From positions 19,965-83,964 of the forward strand of contig NZ_JBBMFC010000016.1 of NCBI RefSeq assembly GCF_040096225.1: a stretch of 64,000 bases of DNA. Reading direction: 5' to 3'. The first letter of the stretch is position 1; each line of letters opens with the position of its first letter. Origin of the DNA: Hominiventricola aquisgranensis (GTDB lineage: Bacteria > Bacillota > Clostridia > Lachnospirales > Lachnospiraceae). The position numbers and the translations under genes were made by a program. Shown in pieces: positions 15,044 to 24,257 of this stretch. Below the pieces are notes generated by a model. It had not been told where the DNA came from. It saw nothing but the letters and a program-made list of their open reading frames with translations, and searched no databases.

Positions 15044-16141
15044 TCAGTGACAGATCACATTCTCTGTTTCTGCATCAAATACATGGATCTTATTCACATC
15101 CAGAGCCAGTTTCACCATATCATCGGCACGGATGCCAGTACGGGACGGTACTCTTGCTACCATTTTCTGTCCACAGCAGTTCAGATACAGATAAATCTCT
15201 GAACCCATCATCTCTGCCAGATCCACGTTTGCTTCAATGTTAGAAGCTTCTGATATAGACAGGAATGACTCTTCCGCATGAATGTCTTCCGGCCGGATTC
15301 CCATGATCACCTCTTTGTCCACATAAGCTTCCAGCTCCGGCTTCTGTACCGGGATCTTATAAGTACCAAAGGTCAGGAACAGATTCTCGCCTTCTTTTTT
15401 CACAACTACATTAAGGAAATTCATCTGCGGAGAACCGATGAATCCTGCCACAAATTTATTACACGGATAGTTATACAACATCTGCGGTGTATCGAACTGC
15501 TGAATCACTCCATCTTTCATTACAACGATCCGGTCTCCCATGGTCATAGCCTCGGTCTGATCGTGGGTAACATAGACAAATGTGGTCTGCAGACGTTTGT
15601 GAAGTGCTGCGATCTGACTTCTCATCTCTGTACGAAGCTTGGCGTCCAGATTGGACAGCGGCTCATCCAGCAGGAATACAGCCGGCTGACGCACCATAGC
15701 ACGTCCCAGAGCCACACGCTGGCGCTGACCTCCGGACAGCTCCTTTGGTTTTCTCTTCAGATATTCTTCCAGTCCCAGGATTTTTGCTGCTTCCCTTACC
15801 TTTTTATCAATCTCATCCTTTGGAACCTTTCTCAGTTCCAGCGCAAATGCCATATTCTTATAGACAGTCATATGTGGATAGAGCGCATAGCTCTGGAATA
15901 CCATGGCAATGTCTCTGTCCTTGGGCGGCACGTCATTGACCTTGCGATCACCAATATACAGCTCGCCGCCTGATACCTCCTCCAGTCCTGCAATCATACG
16001 CAGGGTTGTTGATTTTCCGCAGCCGGATGGTCCAACCAGAACAACAAACTCTTTGTCCTTGATCTCCAGATTCAGATCCGGCACTACGGTATTTCCTTTA
16101 TCATATGTTTTTACCACATGTTTAAACGTGATATCAGCCAT
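15044..16141 (-). CDS. msmK: multi-sugar ABC transporter ATPase (MsmK/MalK/UgpC type)
   Basis: 365-residue ATPase that powers carbohydrate import. Walker A is GPSGCGKST, the Q-loop is in MVFQSYALYPH, the signature is LSGGQRQRVALGRAMVR, Walker B is VFLLDEPLSNLDAKLR, and the H-loop is in VTHDQTEAM. A C-terminal MalK-type TOBE/OB domain (MGIRPEDIH) follows. Sits between the LacI regulator and malQ. Such ATPases often serve several sugar importers in one cell. Confidence 0.93.
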   Translation of the reverse strand: MADITFKHVVKTYDKGNTVVPDLNLEIKDKEFVVLVGPSGCGKSTTLRMIAGLEEVSGGELYIGDRKVNDVPPKDRDIAMVFQSYALYPHMTVYKNMAFALELRKVPKDEIDKKVREAAKILGLEEYLKRKPKELSGGQRQRVALGRAMVRQPAVFLLDEPLSNLDAKLRTEMRSQIAALHKRLQTTFVYVTHDQTEAMTMGDRIVVMKDGVIQQFDTPQMLYNYPCNKFVAGFIGSPQMNFLNVVVKKEGENLFLTFGTYKIPVQKPELEAYVDKEVIMGIRPEDIHAEESFLSISEASNIEANVDLAEMMGSEIYLYLNCCGQKMVARVPSRTGIRADDMVKLALDVNKIHVFDAETENVICH

Positions 16142-16180
16142 TTTTGTTCCTCCTGTTCTGAATCTCCCAACATCCGGATA

Positions 16181-17197
16181 TTACTTCTGCGCGGACACCT
16201 TCGCCACACTCTCTCCGGCAATAATGTCAAAAGATACCAGCTCATGTATTGCTTCTTTTTCTTCCTCGATCCTGTCAACCAGGATCTCCATACTGCGATC
16301 TGCGATCCTGTCACTCTTCTGACGGATCGTTGTAAGTCTGGGTGTCAGATAATTACCCAGATCAATACCATCAAAACCGATCACCGAAATATCCTCCGGT
16401 ACCCGAAGTCCCCGATCCCGGATCGCCCGGATCGCTCCCACTGCCAGCACATCCGCCATGGCGAATACGGCAGTCAGCTCCGGCATCTTATCAAGCAGTG
16501 CTCCCATGGCATGATAGCCTTCTTCCATGGAAAACAGTGCCGGTTCATACTGCTTTTTCTTATCAAATACCATCTCATGATTCCGAAATGCCTGTTCGCA
16601 TCCGATGCCTCTGGTAAATGCTGCATGTGACCGTTCCATCCGGCCTCCCAACACACCGATTCTTTCATGTCCCAGCTGGATCAGATATTCCACCGCCGCC
16701 TCTGCTGCAGCAGCGTCATCCGTACTGACACTGGACAGATTCGGAAAAGATAACTTTGCTGCTGAGTTGGTAACCAGCACACAGGGCACATCCAGTCTTG
16801 CAAACCGTTCCCTGAAGAACTCCAGATTACTTCCCAGGAAGAAGATTCCCTTGGGATGTCGCTCCAGACAGACACTCTCTGCCTGCTCCACCTCATTTTC
16901 TTCCTCACCGATATAATAGATGAAGCTGACAAAATCTTTTCCCTCGATCAGTCCCTGCAGCCGCTCCACAATGGAAGCAAATAACATATTCTGTGAACCT
17001 TTCACAATGACTGCAATGCCTTTGCTGGCCTGCTGCTTCAGATGTTTTGCATTGTTATTTAATCGGAAATGGTGCTTTTCCACCACCGCCAGGATCGTCT
17101 CCCTTGCTTTCTCTGATACATCTGGATGATTATTTAATACCCTTGACACAGTTCCTACTGCATATCCAGATTCTTTTGCAATATCTTTGATGGTCAT
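16181..17197 (-). CDS. LacI-family transcriptional regulator of the sugar operon
   Basis: 338 residues: an N-terminal LacI helix-turn-helix (MTIKDIAKESGYAVGTVSRV, then LNNHPDVSEKARE) with hinge helix, followed by a periplasmic-binding-protein-like sensor domain (about 60-335, including IGVLGGRMERS and DISVIGFDGIDLGNYLTP). Encoded inside the operon between the permeases and msmK, so probably autoregulated. A perfect 16-base palindrome in front of the binding-protein gene is the likely operator. Confidence 0.92.
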   Translation of the reverse strand: MTIKDIAKESGYAVGTVSRVLNNHPDVSEKARETILAVVEKHHFRLNNNAKHLKQQASKGIAVIVKGSQNMLFASIVERLQGLIEGKDFVSFIYYIGEEENEVEQAESVCLERHPKGIFFLGSNLEFFRERFARLDVPCVLVTNSAAKLSFPNLSSVSTDDAAAAEAAVEYLIQLGHERIGVLGGRMERSHAAFTRGIGCEQAFRNHEMVFDKKKQYEPALFSMEEGYHAMGALLDKMPELTAVFAMADVLAVGAIRAIRDRGLRVPEDISVIGFDGIDLGNYLTPRLTTIRQKSDRIADRSMEILVDRIEEEKEAIHELVSFDIIAGESVAKVSAQK

Positions 17198-17205
17198 AAC
17201 ATCAA

Positions 17206-18048
17206 TTATCCTTTAACTGCTCCTGCAGCTACTCCTTTGATAATATGTTTTTGTCCGAGCAGGTATACGATCACGATCGGGATAACTGTCAGCATAATAC
17301 TTGCCATCATAGGACCCATCTCTACTTTTCCGTAGCTTCCACGGAAATACTGGATCAACATAGGGATCGTCTTGTATTTCTTGATATCCAGTACCAGTGT
17401 CGGCAGAAGATAATCGTTCCATACCCACATAGCTTCCAGAATTCCTACAGATACCAGCGTCGGCTTCAGGATCGGAAGCACGATCAGGAAAAAGGTCTGG
17501 ATCGGATTACATCCATCGATCATGGATGCTTCCTCGATCTCCAGCGGAATGGATTTCATAAAGCCTGCAAACATAAATACTGCCAGTCCTGCTCCAAATC
17601 CCAGATAAATGATCCAGATATTCCACGGAGTGTTGAGTTTCAGACTGTCCGCTGTCTGTGACAGGGTGAACATGACCATCTGAAACGGAACCACCATAGA
17701 AAATACAAAAAGGAAATATAACATCTTCGATACCGGTCCTTTGACTCTGGTAATGTACCATGCGCACATGGAACAGCAAACCAGGATCGCGATCACCGAT
17801 GTAATGGTGATCAGAAGGCTGTAACACAGACTCTGCAGGAATCCTTTGGATGCAATGGCATTGATATAATTTTCAATACCTGCAAAGGAATCTGCAGTCG
17901 GCAGGCTGAATGCGCCTGCGGTGGTGATCGCTGTCTCCTTTTTCATGGAATTGAACAGGATCATAATAATGGGATATACATATAATACTGCCAGTATGGA
18001 TAAAAGTACAACCCATATAGAATCTATCATTCTCTTTTTCTTACCCAT
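17206..18048 (-). CDS. carbohydrate ABC transporter permease, MalG/MsmG type
   Basis: 280-residue inner-membrane permease with about six helices. The EAA loop is EEASMIDGCNPIQTFFLIVLPILKP, shown here by its ends EEASMIDGCN and IVLPILKP, which contacts the ATPase. It starts directly after the first permease gene ends (one base apart), which implies a translationally coupled heterodimer. Nine bases separate it from the LacI gene. Confidence 0.93.
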   Translation of the reverse strand: MGKKKRMIDSIWVVLLSILAVLYVYPIIMILFNSMKKETAITTAGAFSLPTADSFAGIENYINAIASKGFLQSLCYSLLITITSVIAILVCCSMCAWYITRVKGPVSKMLYFLFVFSMVVPFQMVMFTLSQTADSLKLNTPWNIWIIYLGFGAGLAVFMFAGFMKSIPLEIEEASMIDGCNPIQTFFLIVLPILKPTLVSVGILEAMWVWNDYLLPTLVLDIKKYKTIPMLIQYFRGSYGKVEMGPMMASIMLTVIPIVIVYLLGQKHIIKGVAAGAVKG

Positions 18049-18900
18049 CTACTGCTGCACCTCCCTGGAACGTGTTGCCTTCAGCTGAATCATGGAGATT
18101 GCAATGACCAGAACACAGAACAGAACTGCTTTTGCCTGTCCAAGTCCTTTCCATTGGGCTCCTGCCCTCGCATAGAAGGTCTGGTAAATATTGAGAGCAA
18201 GCATCTCTGTGAAATGGTTCGGATCTCCACCGGTCAGAGCCAGATTCTGATCAAAGAGCTTGAAGGAGTTGGTCAATGTCAGAAATACACAGATGGTGAT
18301 AGACGGCATTACCATAGGAAGCTTTACCTTCCAGAGGGTCTTCCACCAGGTAGCTCCATCGATCTGTGCTGCCTCGATCAGATCATCCGATACATTCTGA
18401 AGTCCTGCAATATAGATGATCATCATGTAACCAATCTGCTGCCAGCACATGAGGATGATCAGTCCCCAGTAACCTGCACTGGTATTCAATGCCAGAAGCG
18501 GTTTTCCAACAATGGAAAGCACACAGTTGATCAGAATCTGCCAGATATATCCAAGCACGATTCCACCGATCAGGTTTGGCATGAAAAAGATGGTTCTGAA
18601 AATATTGGTTCCTTTTAATTTCCGTGTCAGAAGCAATGCCAGGATAAATGCGATCACATTGATCAGCACGATCGAAGCAACGGCAAATAACACCGTGAAC
18701 TTAAAAGAATTTGTAAATGTACTGTCCGTAAAGATCCGCTGATAATTGCCGATTCCGATAAACTTTGCGTCCTTTACGGTAGTGAACTGACAGAAGGACA
18801 GATACAGTCCTTCTATGAACGGAAGAATAAAACCGATCACAAATGCCAGGAATGTGGGCAGTACAAATATCGGTGCATATCGTTTGACTGCTTTTTCCAT
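18049..18900 (-). CDS. carbohydrate ABC transporter permease, MalF/MsmF type
   Basis: 283-residue permease with six predicted helices, opening YAPIFVLPTFLAFVIGFILP. The EAA loop reads DDLIEAAQIDGATWWKTLWK and continues into VKLPMVMPS. Partner of the adjacent MalG-type permease. It is preceded by a hairpin that separates it from the binding-protein gene, a common way to make less permease than binding protein. Confidence 0.93.
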   Translation of the reverse strand: MEKAVKRYAPIFVLPTFLAFVIGFILPFIEGLYLSFCQFTTVKDAKFIGIGNYQRIFTDSTFTNSFKFTVLFAVASIVLINVIAFILALLLTRKLKGTNIFRTIFFMPNLIGGIVLGYIWQILINCVLSIVGKPLLALNTSAGYWGLIILMCWQQIGYMMIIYIAGLQNVSDDLIEAAQIDGATWWKTLWKVKLPMVMPSITICVFLTLTNSFKLFDQNLALTGGDPNHFTEMLALNIYQTFYARAGAQWKGLGQAKAVLFCVLVIAISMIQLKATRSREVQQ

Positions 18901-18942
18901 AAATTCTGTACTCCTTTCTCTCGTCAGTCAGAATTTTGCGAT

Positions 18943-18976
18943 AAAAGGGGCAGGCAAGTAACTTGCCTGCCCTTTT
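18943..18976 (-). terminator. intercistronic hairpin between binding-protein and permease genes
   Basis: AAAAGGGGCAGGCAAG and CTTGCCTGCCCTTTT pair almost perfectly with a three-base loop. It is followed by T residues on the minus strand, so it could act as a partial terminator or as a 3'-end stabiliser for the binding-protein message. Confidence 0.75.
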
Positions 18977-18999
18977 CAACGGTTCTGCTGTTCCGTTAT

Positions 19000-20361
19000 C
19001 TACTGTCCATTTGCCAGCTGATACTCAGTTGCCCATCCATCTACAAACGCGGATACTACTGCATCCCAGTTTGCATCGGTCTGATCTGCTGCGTAAGCGG
19101 TCAGTGCCTGTCCTAAGCCATTCTTCCACTCCTCAGACGGCATGGTTGTGAAGTTCCATGATACCGGAGTCTTGCCTTCTGCAGTGTAAGCAGTATCCTG
19201 TTTTACAAACAGGTTCGGAGATTCCTGTGCGCCCTTGAACGGAATAACGAATCCCATATCGTCTGCCATGGTCTTGGTTCCCAGCTCAGAAGTTACACAC
19301 CAGTTGATGAAATCCAGTGTTGCCTGAATATCAGCTTCATCTGCCTGGTTATTTACACACCAGTAGTTCTCTGTACCAGTACACAGTCCCTGATTTGCTT
19401 CATCACCAGCACCGATATAGATCGGAATCATTGCCAGATCGTCGTCAGTGTATCCATCTTTGCCAGTCAGGTTACCATACTCCCAGGAACCATTCTGGAA
19501 GAAGACTGCATCGCCTGCCAAGAATTCATTTCTGGAATCATCACCGGTCTTAGCAGAGAGTTCTGCCGGATCGCAGGTGCTGTTGTTGATGTACAGATCC
19601 CAGATGTCACGGTAGTTGTCGAGATAGGTTCCTTTGATTGCATCTGTGCTGCTGATGCCATCTGTCTGATACTCAAAGTAGATCGGCAGGTTTGCCAGAT
19701 GAGTCTTGAATCTCCAGTCAGAAGATCCATCCATACCAGCGGATGTGAATGCAGCAAATCCAAGCTCGGAAGAACGGGCGGTGATGTCCTCAGCCACTTT
19801 CTTCAGGTCTGCGAAAGATTTGATATCATCAATGGTATAACCAGCCTTCTCAAGTAATGTTTTGTTTGTGATCAGTCCATAAGACTCGATTACATATGCA
19901 ACACCATATACGGTGCCCCCATCTTTCAGTGCGTAGTTGTCACTGGTAAGCTGTCCTTAAATATCACTGCCAGACAGGTCATAGCAGTAATCCTTCCAGT
20001 TTGCCAGACCAACCGGTCCGTTTACCTGGAACAGAGTCGGTGCTCCGCTCTTACCCATCTCACTCATCAGAGTTGTCTCATAATTACCAGATGCTGCTGT
20101 TACAACAGTTACCGGTACACCGGTCTCCTCTGTGTAAGCTTTTGCCAGATCCTGCCACTGCTGATCCTGCTCCGGCTTGAAGTTCAGATAATATACAGAA
20201 CCTTCTGCTGTGGAAGTCTCGGTTGCTGCTGTGGAAGTCTCGGTTGCTGCTGTAGAGTCACCGGAAGCTGTACTGTCCCCGCCAGTTGATCCACCGCATC
20301 CTGCAAGCGCAGTCGCTGCAAGTGCACATGTAAGTGTCAGCGCTACTAACCTCTTTTTCAT
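19000..20361 (-). pseudogene. sugar ABC transporter substrate-binding lipoprotein, interrupted by an in-frame stop
   Basis: The full reading frame would encode about 453 residues of an extracellular solute-binding protein family 1: a lipoprotein signal (CALAATALAGCGG, lipid Cys22), a Thr/Ala/Glu linker with a 21-base tandem duplication (20205-20246), and the binding domain. After residue 134 (YDLSGSDI) a TAA at 19957-19959 interrupts it. Reading continues in the same frame without any shift (GQLTSDNYALKDGGTVYGVA onward) to the natural end at 19000. A Tyr TAT-to-TAA change is the simplest explanation. Unless read through, or unless this is a sequencing error, the importer lacks its receptor. 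No internal start would restore a signal peptide. Confidence 0.88.
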
Positions 20362-20387
20362 ATCATTATCCTCCTGATCATCCTTTT

Positions 20388-20403
20388 CTGGAAACGTTTC
20401 CAG
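20388..20403. promoter_or_regulatory. LacI-type operator
   Basis: Perfect 16-base palindrome CTGGAAACGTTTCCAG with the central CG of LacI-family sites. It lies about 14 bases downstream of the -10 of the sugar operon, a position where a bound repressor would block transcription. The LacI protein encoded at 16181-17197 is the expected ligand; CcpA is an alternative. Confidence 0.8.
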
Positions 20404-20416
20404 TTCTTATGAATCA

Positions 20417-20445
20417 ATCATACGGCTTTTTTCAGATAAATACAA
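20417..20445 (-). promoter_or_regulatory. promoter of the sugar uptake operon
   Basis: Minus-strand -35 TTGTAT (20440-20445), a 17-base spacer and -10 TATGAT (20417-20422), just upstream of the palindromic operator. Confidence 0.7.
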
Positions 20446-20520
20446 GTGATTTTTGTCGTCCATAATCATTTTCATCATATTTCTCATTTTTTCCATCACT
20501 TTTTTGTGAAATATCACAAC

Positions 20521-20570
20521 AAGAAGACGCGATTCTCTGAACATCTGCCAGAAAATCGCGTCTTCTTTTT
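20521..20570. terminator. hairpin after citrate synthase
   Basis: AAGAAGACGCGATT pairs with AATCGCGTCTTCTT over a loop of about 19 bases. On the minus strand it follows the citrate synthase stop codon. The T-run is better on the plus side, so terminator strength is uncertain. Confidence 0.6.
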
Positions 20571-20585
20571 ATACATTTGTAACTA

Positions 20586-21965
20586 TTATTCGTGGCGTTC
20601 ATCCAGTGCACAGTACGGTCTGTGGTATCCCACATATTTGTAGGCAGGACGGATGATCTTACCATTGTTGACAACTTCCTCCAGTCGATGGGCACTCCAT
20701 CCGGAAATACGGGAGATTGCAAAAATCGGTGTATAAAGCTCCTCCGGGATCCCCAGCATGGAATATACAAATCCACTGTAGAAATCCACATTGGCACAGA
20801 TTGGTTTGAACAGATGACGTTTTCTGGCGATTGCTTCGCCTGCCAGACGCTCTACTCTCTCATACAACTCATATTCTTTCTGCAGTCCTTTTTCCTCAGA
20901 AAGCCGCTTAGCATAGGATTTCAGAATCACTTCACGAGGGTCGGACAGTGTATAGACTGCATGGCCCATACCATAGATGAGACCGGATTTGTCAAATACT
21001 TTTTTATCCAGCATACCTTCCAGATATTTGGTCAGTGTTTTTTCATCCTCATAATCCGGACAGCATTTCTTAATATCAGCAAACATCTGCTGTACCTTCA
21101 GGTTAGCACCACCATGGCGGGGACCTTTCAGCGATGCAATGGAAGCTGCCGTAGCAGAATAGGTATCTGTTCCAGAAGAAGTGACTACATGATTGGTAAA
21201 TGTAGAGTTGTTACCACCACCATGCTCCGCATGCAGCACCAGTGCCACATCCAGTACCTTCGCTTCCAGCTCGGTAAACTCCCCATCCGGACGAAGCATC
21301 TGCAATATATTTTCCGCAATGGACATATCTTTATTCGGCAGACGGATCACCAGCGTGTCGTCAGCATGAAAATGTCTCCATGCGCAGTAAGAATGAACTG
21401 CGATCTGCGGCATCTTTGCGATCAGCTGCAGGGACTGACGCAGTACATTGGGAACTGTTACCTCATCCGGGTTGGCATCATAACAATATAAGGTCAGAAT
21501 ACATCTCTGTAATGCATTCATCTGATTCTGGCTGGTAGCCTTCATTACTACGTCGCGCAGAAACTGTCCGGACAACTCCTGAAGACTCTTTACAATACGG
21601 ACAAAGCTTCTAAGCTGCTTCGGTGTGGGCAGACTGCCAAACAACAACAGATATGTGGTCTCTTCAAAACCATATCTGCGATCTTCAAATCCTTGGATCA
21701 GATCATGTACATTATATCCCTGGAAATACAATTCTCCATCTGCAGGCATCTTCTTTCCATTCACACTTTTATATGAAAGGACATCGGATATCTCCGTCAG
21801 ACCGGTCAGTACACCTTTACCATTGGCATCACGCAGACCACGTTTGACGTCATATTCTGTATAAAGTTCCTGATTGATCTCGCCAGATACTCTACATTCA
21901 TTTACAAGCCGGTCGAACTGCTCATCCAGTTCTCTGCTCAATTCCATCATGGTAATATTGCTCAT
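20586..21965 (-). CDS. gltA: citrate synthase
   Basis: Condenses acetyl-CoA and oxaloacetate to citrate, which in anaerobic Clostridia feeds 2-oxoglutarate and glutamate synthesis. Landmarks are LHAEHGGGNNSTF (catalytic His), SLKGPRHGGANLKV (second His) and YGMGHAVYTLSDPRE (third His). ISGWSAHRLE lies near the C-terminus. At about 459 residues it belongs to the longer clostridial branch. I use the ATG at 21965 (MSNITMMEL) with GGGGTG upstream; an ATG five codons earlier lacks a ribosome site. No aconitase or isocitrate dehydrogenase is adjacent. Confidence 0.94.
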   Translation of the reverse strand: MSNITMMELSRELDEQFDRLVNECRVSGEINQELYTEYDVKRGLRDANGKGVLTGLTEISDVLSYKSVNGKKMPADGELYFQGYNVHDLIQGFEDRRYGFEETTYLLLFGSLPTPKQLRSFVRIVKSLQELSGQFLRDVVMKATSQNQMNALQRCILTLYCYDANPDEVTVPNVLRQSLQLIAKMPQIAVHSYCAWRHFHADDTLVIRLPNKDMSIAENILQMLRPDGEFTELEAKVLDVALVLHAEHGGGNNSTFTNHVVTSSGTDTYSATAASIASLKGPRHGGANLKVQQMFADIKKCCPDYEDEKTLTKYLEGMLDKKVFDKSGLIYGMGHAVYTLSDPREVILKSYAKRLSEEKGLQKEYELYERVERLAGEAIARKRHLFKPICANVDFYSGFVYSMLGIPEELYTPIFAISRISGWSAHRLEEVVNNGKIIRPAYKYVGYHRPYCALDERHE

Positions 21966-22020
21966 ACAAACGCACCCCATCTGTCAGTTATTTTGTATAC
22001 ACGTATTCACGTTGCTTCCC

Positions 22021-22049
22021 ATTATACAAAACAAGAAGAGAAATTTCAA
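22021..22049 (-). promoter_or_regulatory. promoter of citrate synthase
   Basis: Minus-strand -35 TTGAAA (22044-22049), a 17-base spacer and a consensus -10 TATAAT (22021-22026). Confidence 0.8.
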
Positions 22050-22126
22050 GTGCTGATTGCAGGAAAAAGACCGATGCAGAACGTCTTCACAGCGCGCGCT
22101 TATTCATAAGATTATAGACGAATTCA

Positions 22127-22158
22127 AAAAGGCATGACTTTTTACAGTCATGCCCTTT
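22127..22158 (-). terminator. terminator after the Rpn-type gene
   Basis: GGCATGAC/GTCATGCC hairpin flanked by A/T runs, 18 bases beyond the stop codon of the gene at 22176-23048. Confidence 0.8.
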
Positions 22159-22175
22159 GAAATGATATTGAAATC

Positions 22176-23048
22176 TTATAACAGATCCACCAGTTCTGCA
22201 TCAGACTTTTTCGGATGCGTTACCAACAGATCACAGAGTTTCTGAACAAATTCCAGAGGAAGTCCAAGATCCTCCGCAATCAATTCTGGAGTCTTATGTT
22301 TTGTAAGAAACTGAAAGCGAATAATGGAAATCTTCCCTTCTGTCAGTCCTTTACTGTGCCCTTCCTCTCTGCCTTCACGTTTTAACATAGCTTCCTCTTC
22401 CCATCTCTGCATAAATTTCACCCCCATCTCTTCACTGGCTTTTATTTGCCTGACATGTTTATGAATTTTAAGAAGATTTTTGTTTGTATCTGGAATATCT
22501 ACATTCAAAGCAGATTGTTCCATATAATTCAAAAACTGTATCAATTCCTCAGAAACTTCTTCAGCATTTGTTCCTCTTGTATTAAGAAAAATGCGGGTTG
22601 CGCCATCTTTCAGAATCAAAGCAGGATTTTCATCACAACGTGCATGAAATGTGTAACAGTACTTTCCTTCACCAAACAGATCAAATGGTGTAATCATGAT
22701 TGTAAACGTATCATTTAACAAATTGAAACTTTCATCCCCAGGTTTCAGAAGTGACGAATCCATCACACTCTGATAAAATCGGCTCCGACGAAGTAAATCT
22801 GTTTTCTGGTTTTTCTGTGCTTCCGTGTTATAGATCCGCATATTTTCATCTACAGAATATACATCCAGTCGGATAGAACGGAGCCAGGGAGCCGTGCGAA
22901 GTTCCTTTTCTGTTTGAGATATTGAAAGCAATCTCAAATTCTCATCCCCAAGGATAATCCGTAGAGCAGCTTCATGTGCTTCTGGAATATCCATAACTTC
23001 ATCAAACAAAAACTTATCAAGCAATGTTAATTCTTTTAGTGTTTTCAA
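22176..23048 (-). CDS. Rpn-family recombination-promoting nuclease / PD-(D/E)XK transposase-like protein
   Basis: 290-residue protein of the Rpn (PDDEXK_2, YhgA-like) family, seen in many copies in gut Clostridia. Residues 1-60 hold MKTLKELTLLDKFLFDEVMD (first residue TTG-encoded). The nuclease core is SIRLDVYSVDENMRIYNTEA followed by Q, giving the D and ExQ catalytic elements. The C-terminal part has the typical REEGHSKGLTEGK linker. I place the start at TTG 23048 because AAGGAG lies nine bases upstream; a TTG 15 codons earlier lacks a site. It may cut DNA and promote recA-independent exchange. Not flanked by inverted repeats. Confidence 0.82.
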   Translation of the reverse strand: MKTLKELTLLDKFLFDEVMDIPEAHEAALRIILGDENLRLLSISQTEKELRTAPWLRSIRLDVYSVDENMRIYNTEAQKNQKTDLLRRSRFYQSVMDSSLLKPGDESFNLLNDTFTIMITPFDLFGEGKYCYTFHARCDENPALILKDGATRIFLNTRGTNAEEVSEELIQFLNYMEQSALNVDIPDTNKNLLKIHKHVRQIKASEEMGVKFMQRWEEEAMLKREGREEGHSKGLTEGKISIIRFQFLTKHKTPELIAEDLGLPLEFVQKLCDLLVTHPKKSDAELVDLL

Positions 23049-23289
23049 AATATAGTTCTCCTTTATTGTATCTGCATTAGCTATGCGTTGCAAGAGAAAT
23101 TACAAAAATATTTATTTTGCATAAAAATACTTACATCTGGTACGCGCAAAGAATCATGCAAAGATATAGATATTAAGATAATAGTTACTTTCGACGGACT
23201 GAATGTATACTTGGAACTAATATACATACAGATTTTGTTCAGAATAACATAACCAGGAGTTGGATGCAAGGAAAATCTACATTGAACAA

Positions 23290-23312
23290 GAAAAAGCCGC
23301 GGATTGCGGCTT
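23290..23312 (-). terminator. terminator of the polysaccharide deacetylase gene
   Basis: Minus-strand AAGCCGC/GCGGCTT hairpin with a five-base loop and a T-run. It overlaps the stop codon of the deacetylase. The rest of 23049-23310 holds no recognisable gene. Confidence 0.75.
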
Positions 23313-24105
23313 ATTTCGCATTTCCTTTTATAAACTGTCTTCCTTCATGATCCATCTCATAATTTTCTTTATAGATCAACTGTGAGATTGGTACGATTTC
23401 ATACCCTTTCTCCTGAAGCCCGGTGATTACACGTTCCAGGGCATCCGGAGTGTATTTGGCACCATTGTGCATAAGAATGATCGAACCATTTCCAAGATGA
23501 TCATTATCTAACACACGGGAGACGATATTGTCAGCTCCGTAGTCCTTCCAGTCTAAACTGTCAATATTCCACTGTATCACATGATATCCAAGACTGTTGG
23601 CCGCATCAATCAGTGTATCATTGTAATCTCCATAGGGTGGACGGAAGAGGATCATATCCTGTCCGGTCAGTTCCTTTACTTTATCATGAACCTTCTGAAT
23701 CTCCTGTTTACATTCATCGGCTGACAGTGTGGACATCTGTTTGTGATTCTCACTGTGATTGCCAAGATCATGTCCAGCAGCAGCAATAGCTTTTACATCA
23801 TCCGGGTAAGATTCCACCCACCCCCCAGTCATGAAGAACGTGGTTTTCACATGATACTTTTCCAGAATGGACAGCAAGGTCTCGGTTTGTTCGTTGCCCC
23901 AGGCAGCATCGAAGCTGATCGCAACTTTAGGACTTTCGGTATTGACACAGTAGATCGGCAGCTTTCTGGAACTCACAATTCCAGATGTGGGAGTTAACTG
24001 TTTCTGAAAGGAAAAAAGGCAGATGAGTACAAGCATCAGGCAAAGGCAGGGGGCGATCATGCGCTGAATGGAAAGAGCGGATAGAAAGGAAGCAATGCGT
24101 TTCAT
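23311..24105 (-). CDS. polysaccharide deacetylase, PdaB-like (NodB domain)
   Basis: 264 residues with an N-terminal membrane anchor (about 16-34, RMIAPCLCLMLVLICLFSF) and a NodB carbohydrate-esterase family 4 domain facing outside. Motifs are VAISFDAAWG (the Asp pair is reduced to one Asp, as in PdaB/sporulation-type members), LGNHSENH (metal His pair), FRPPYGDYN and IILMHNG. Length and FDAAWG point to the PdaB group that acts during spore maturation, but a cell-wall or GlcNAc deacetylase of another type is possible. Monocistronic. Confidence 0.85.
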   Translation of the reverse strand: MKRIASFLSALSIQRMIAPCLCLMLVLICLFSFQKQLTPTSGIVSSRKLPIYCVNTESPKVAISFDAAWGNEQTETLLSILEKYHVKTTFFMTGGWVESYPDDVKAIAAAGHDLGNHSENHKQMSTLSADECKQEIQKVHDKVKELTGQDMILFRPPYGDYNDTLIDAANSLGYHVIQWNIDSLDWKDYGADNIVSRVLDNDHLGNGSIILMHNGAKYTPDALERVITGLQEKGYEIVPISQLIYKENYEMDHEGRQFIKGNAK

Positions 24106-24213
24106 AAGACCTCCGGAATTATTCAGATATTTCTAAAATAATGTATGTATAAGGCAAAATGGATATGCCACTTTTTAAGATGTAAAACTCGGAATAGAGT
24201 AGAAATGATTTTC

Positions 24214-24250
24214 AAAAGACCGATGCAAGGTATTCTGCATCGGTCTTTTT
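24214..24250. terminator. terminator after the DMT transporter gene
   Basis: AAAAGACCGATGCA pairs with TGCATCGGTCTTTT with an eight-base loop and T-runs on both strands, seven bases past the stop at 24258. Confidence 0.88.
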
Positions 24251-24257
24251 GACAAAA

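Noticed and set aside
22176..23048. Complete insertion sequence around the Rpn-type gene
   Set aside because: No terminal inverted repeats or target-site duplication could be found, and the gene has its own terminator. Rpn genes are usually solitary.
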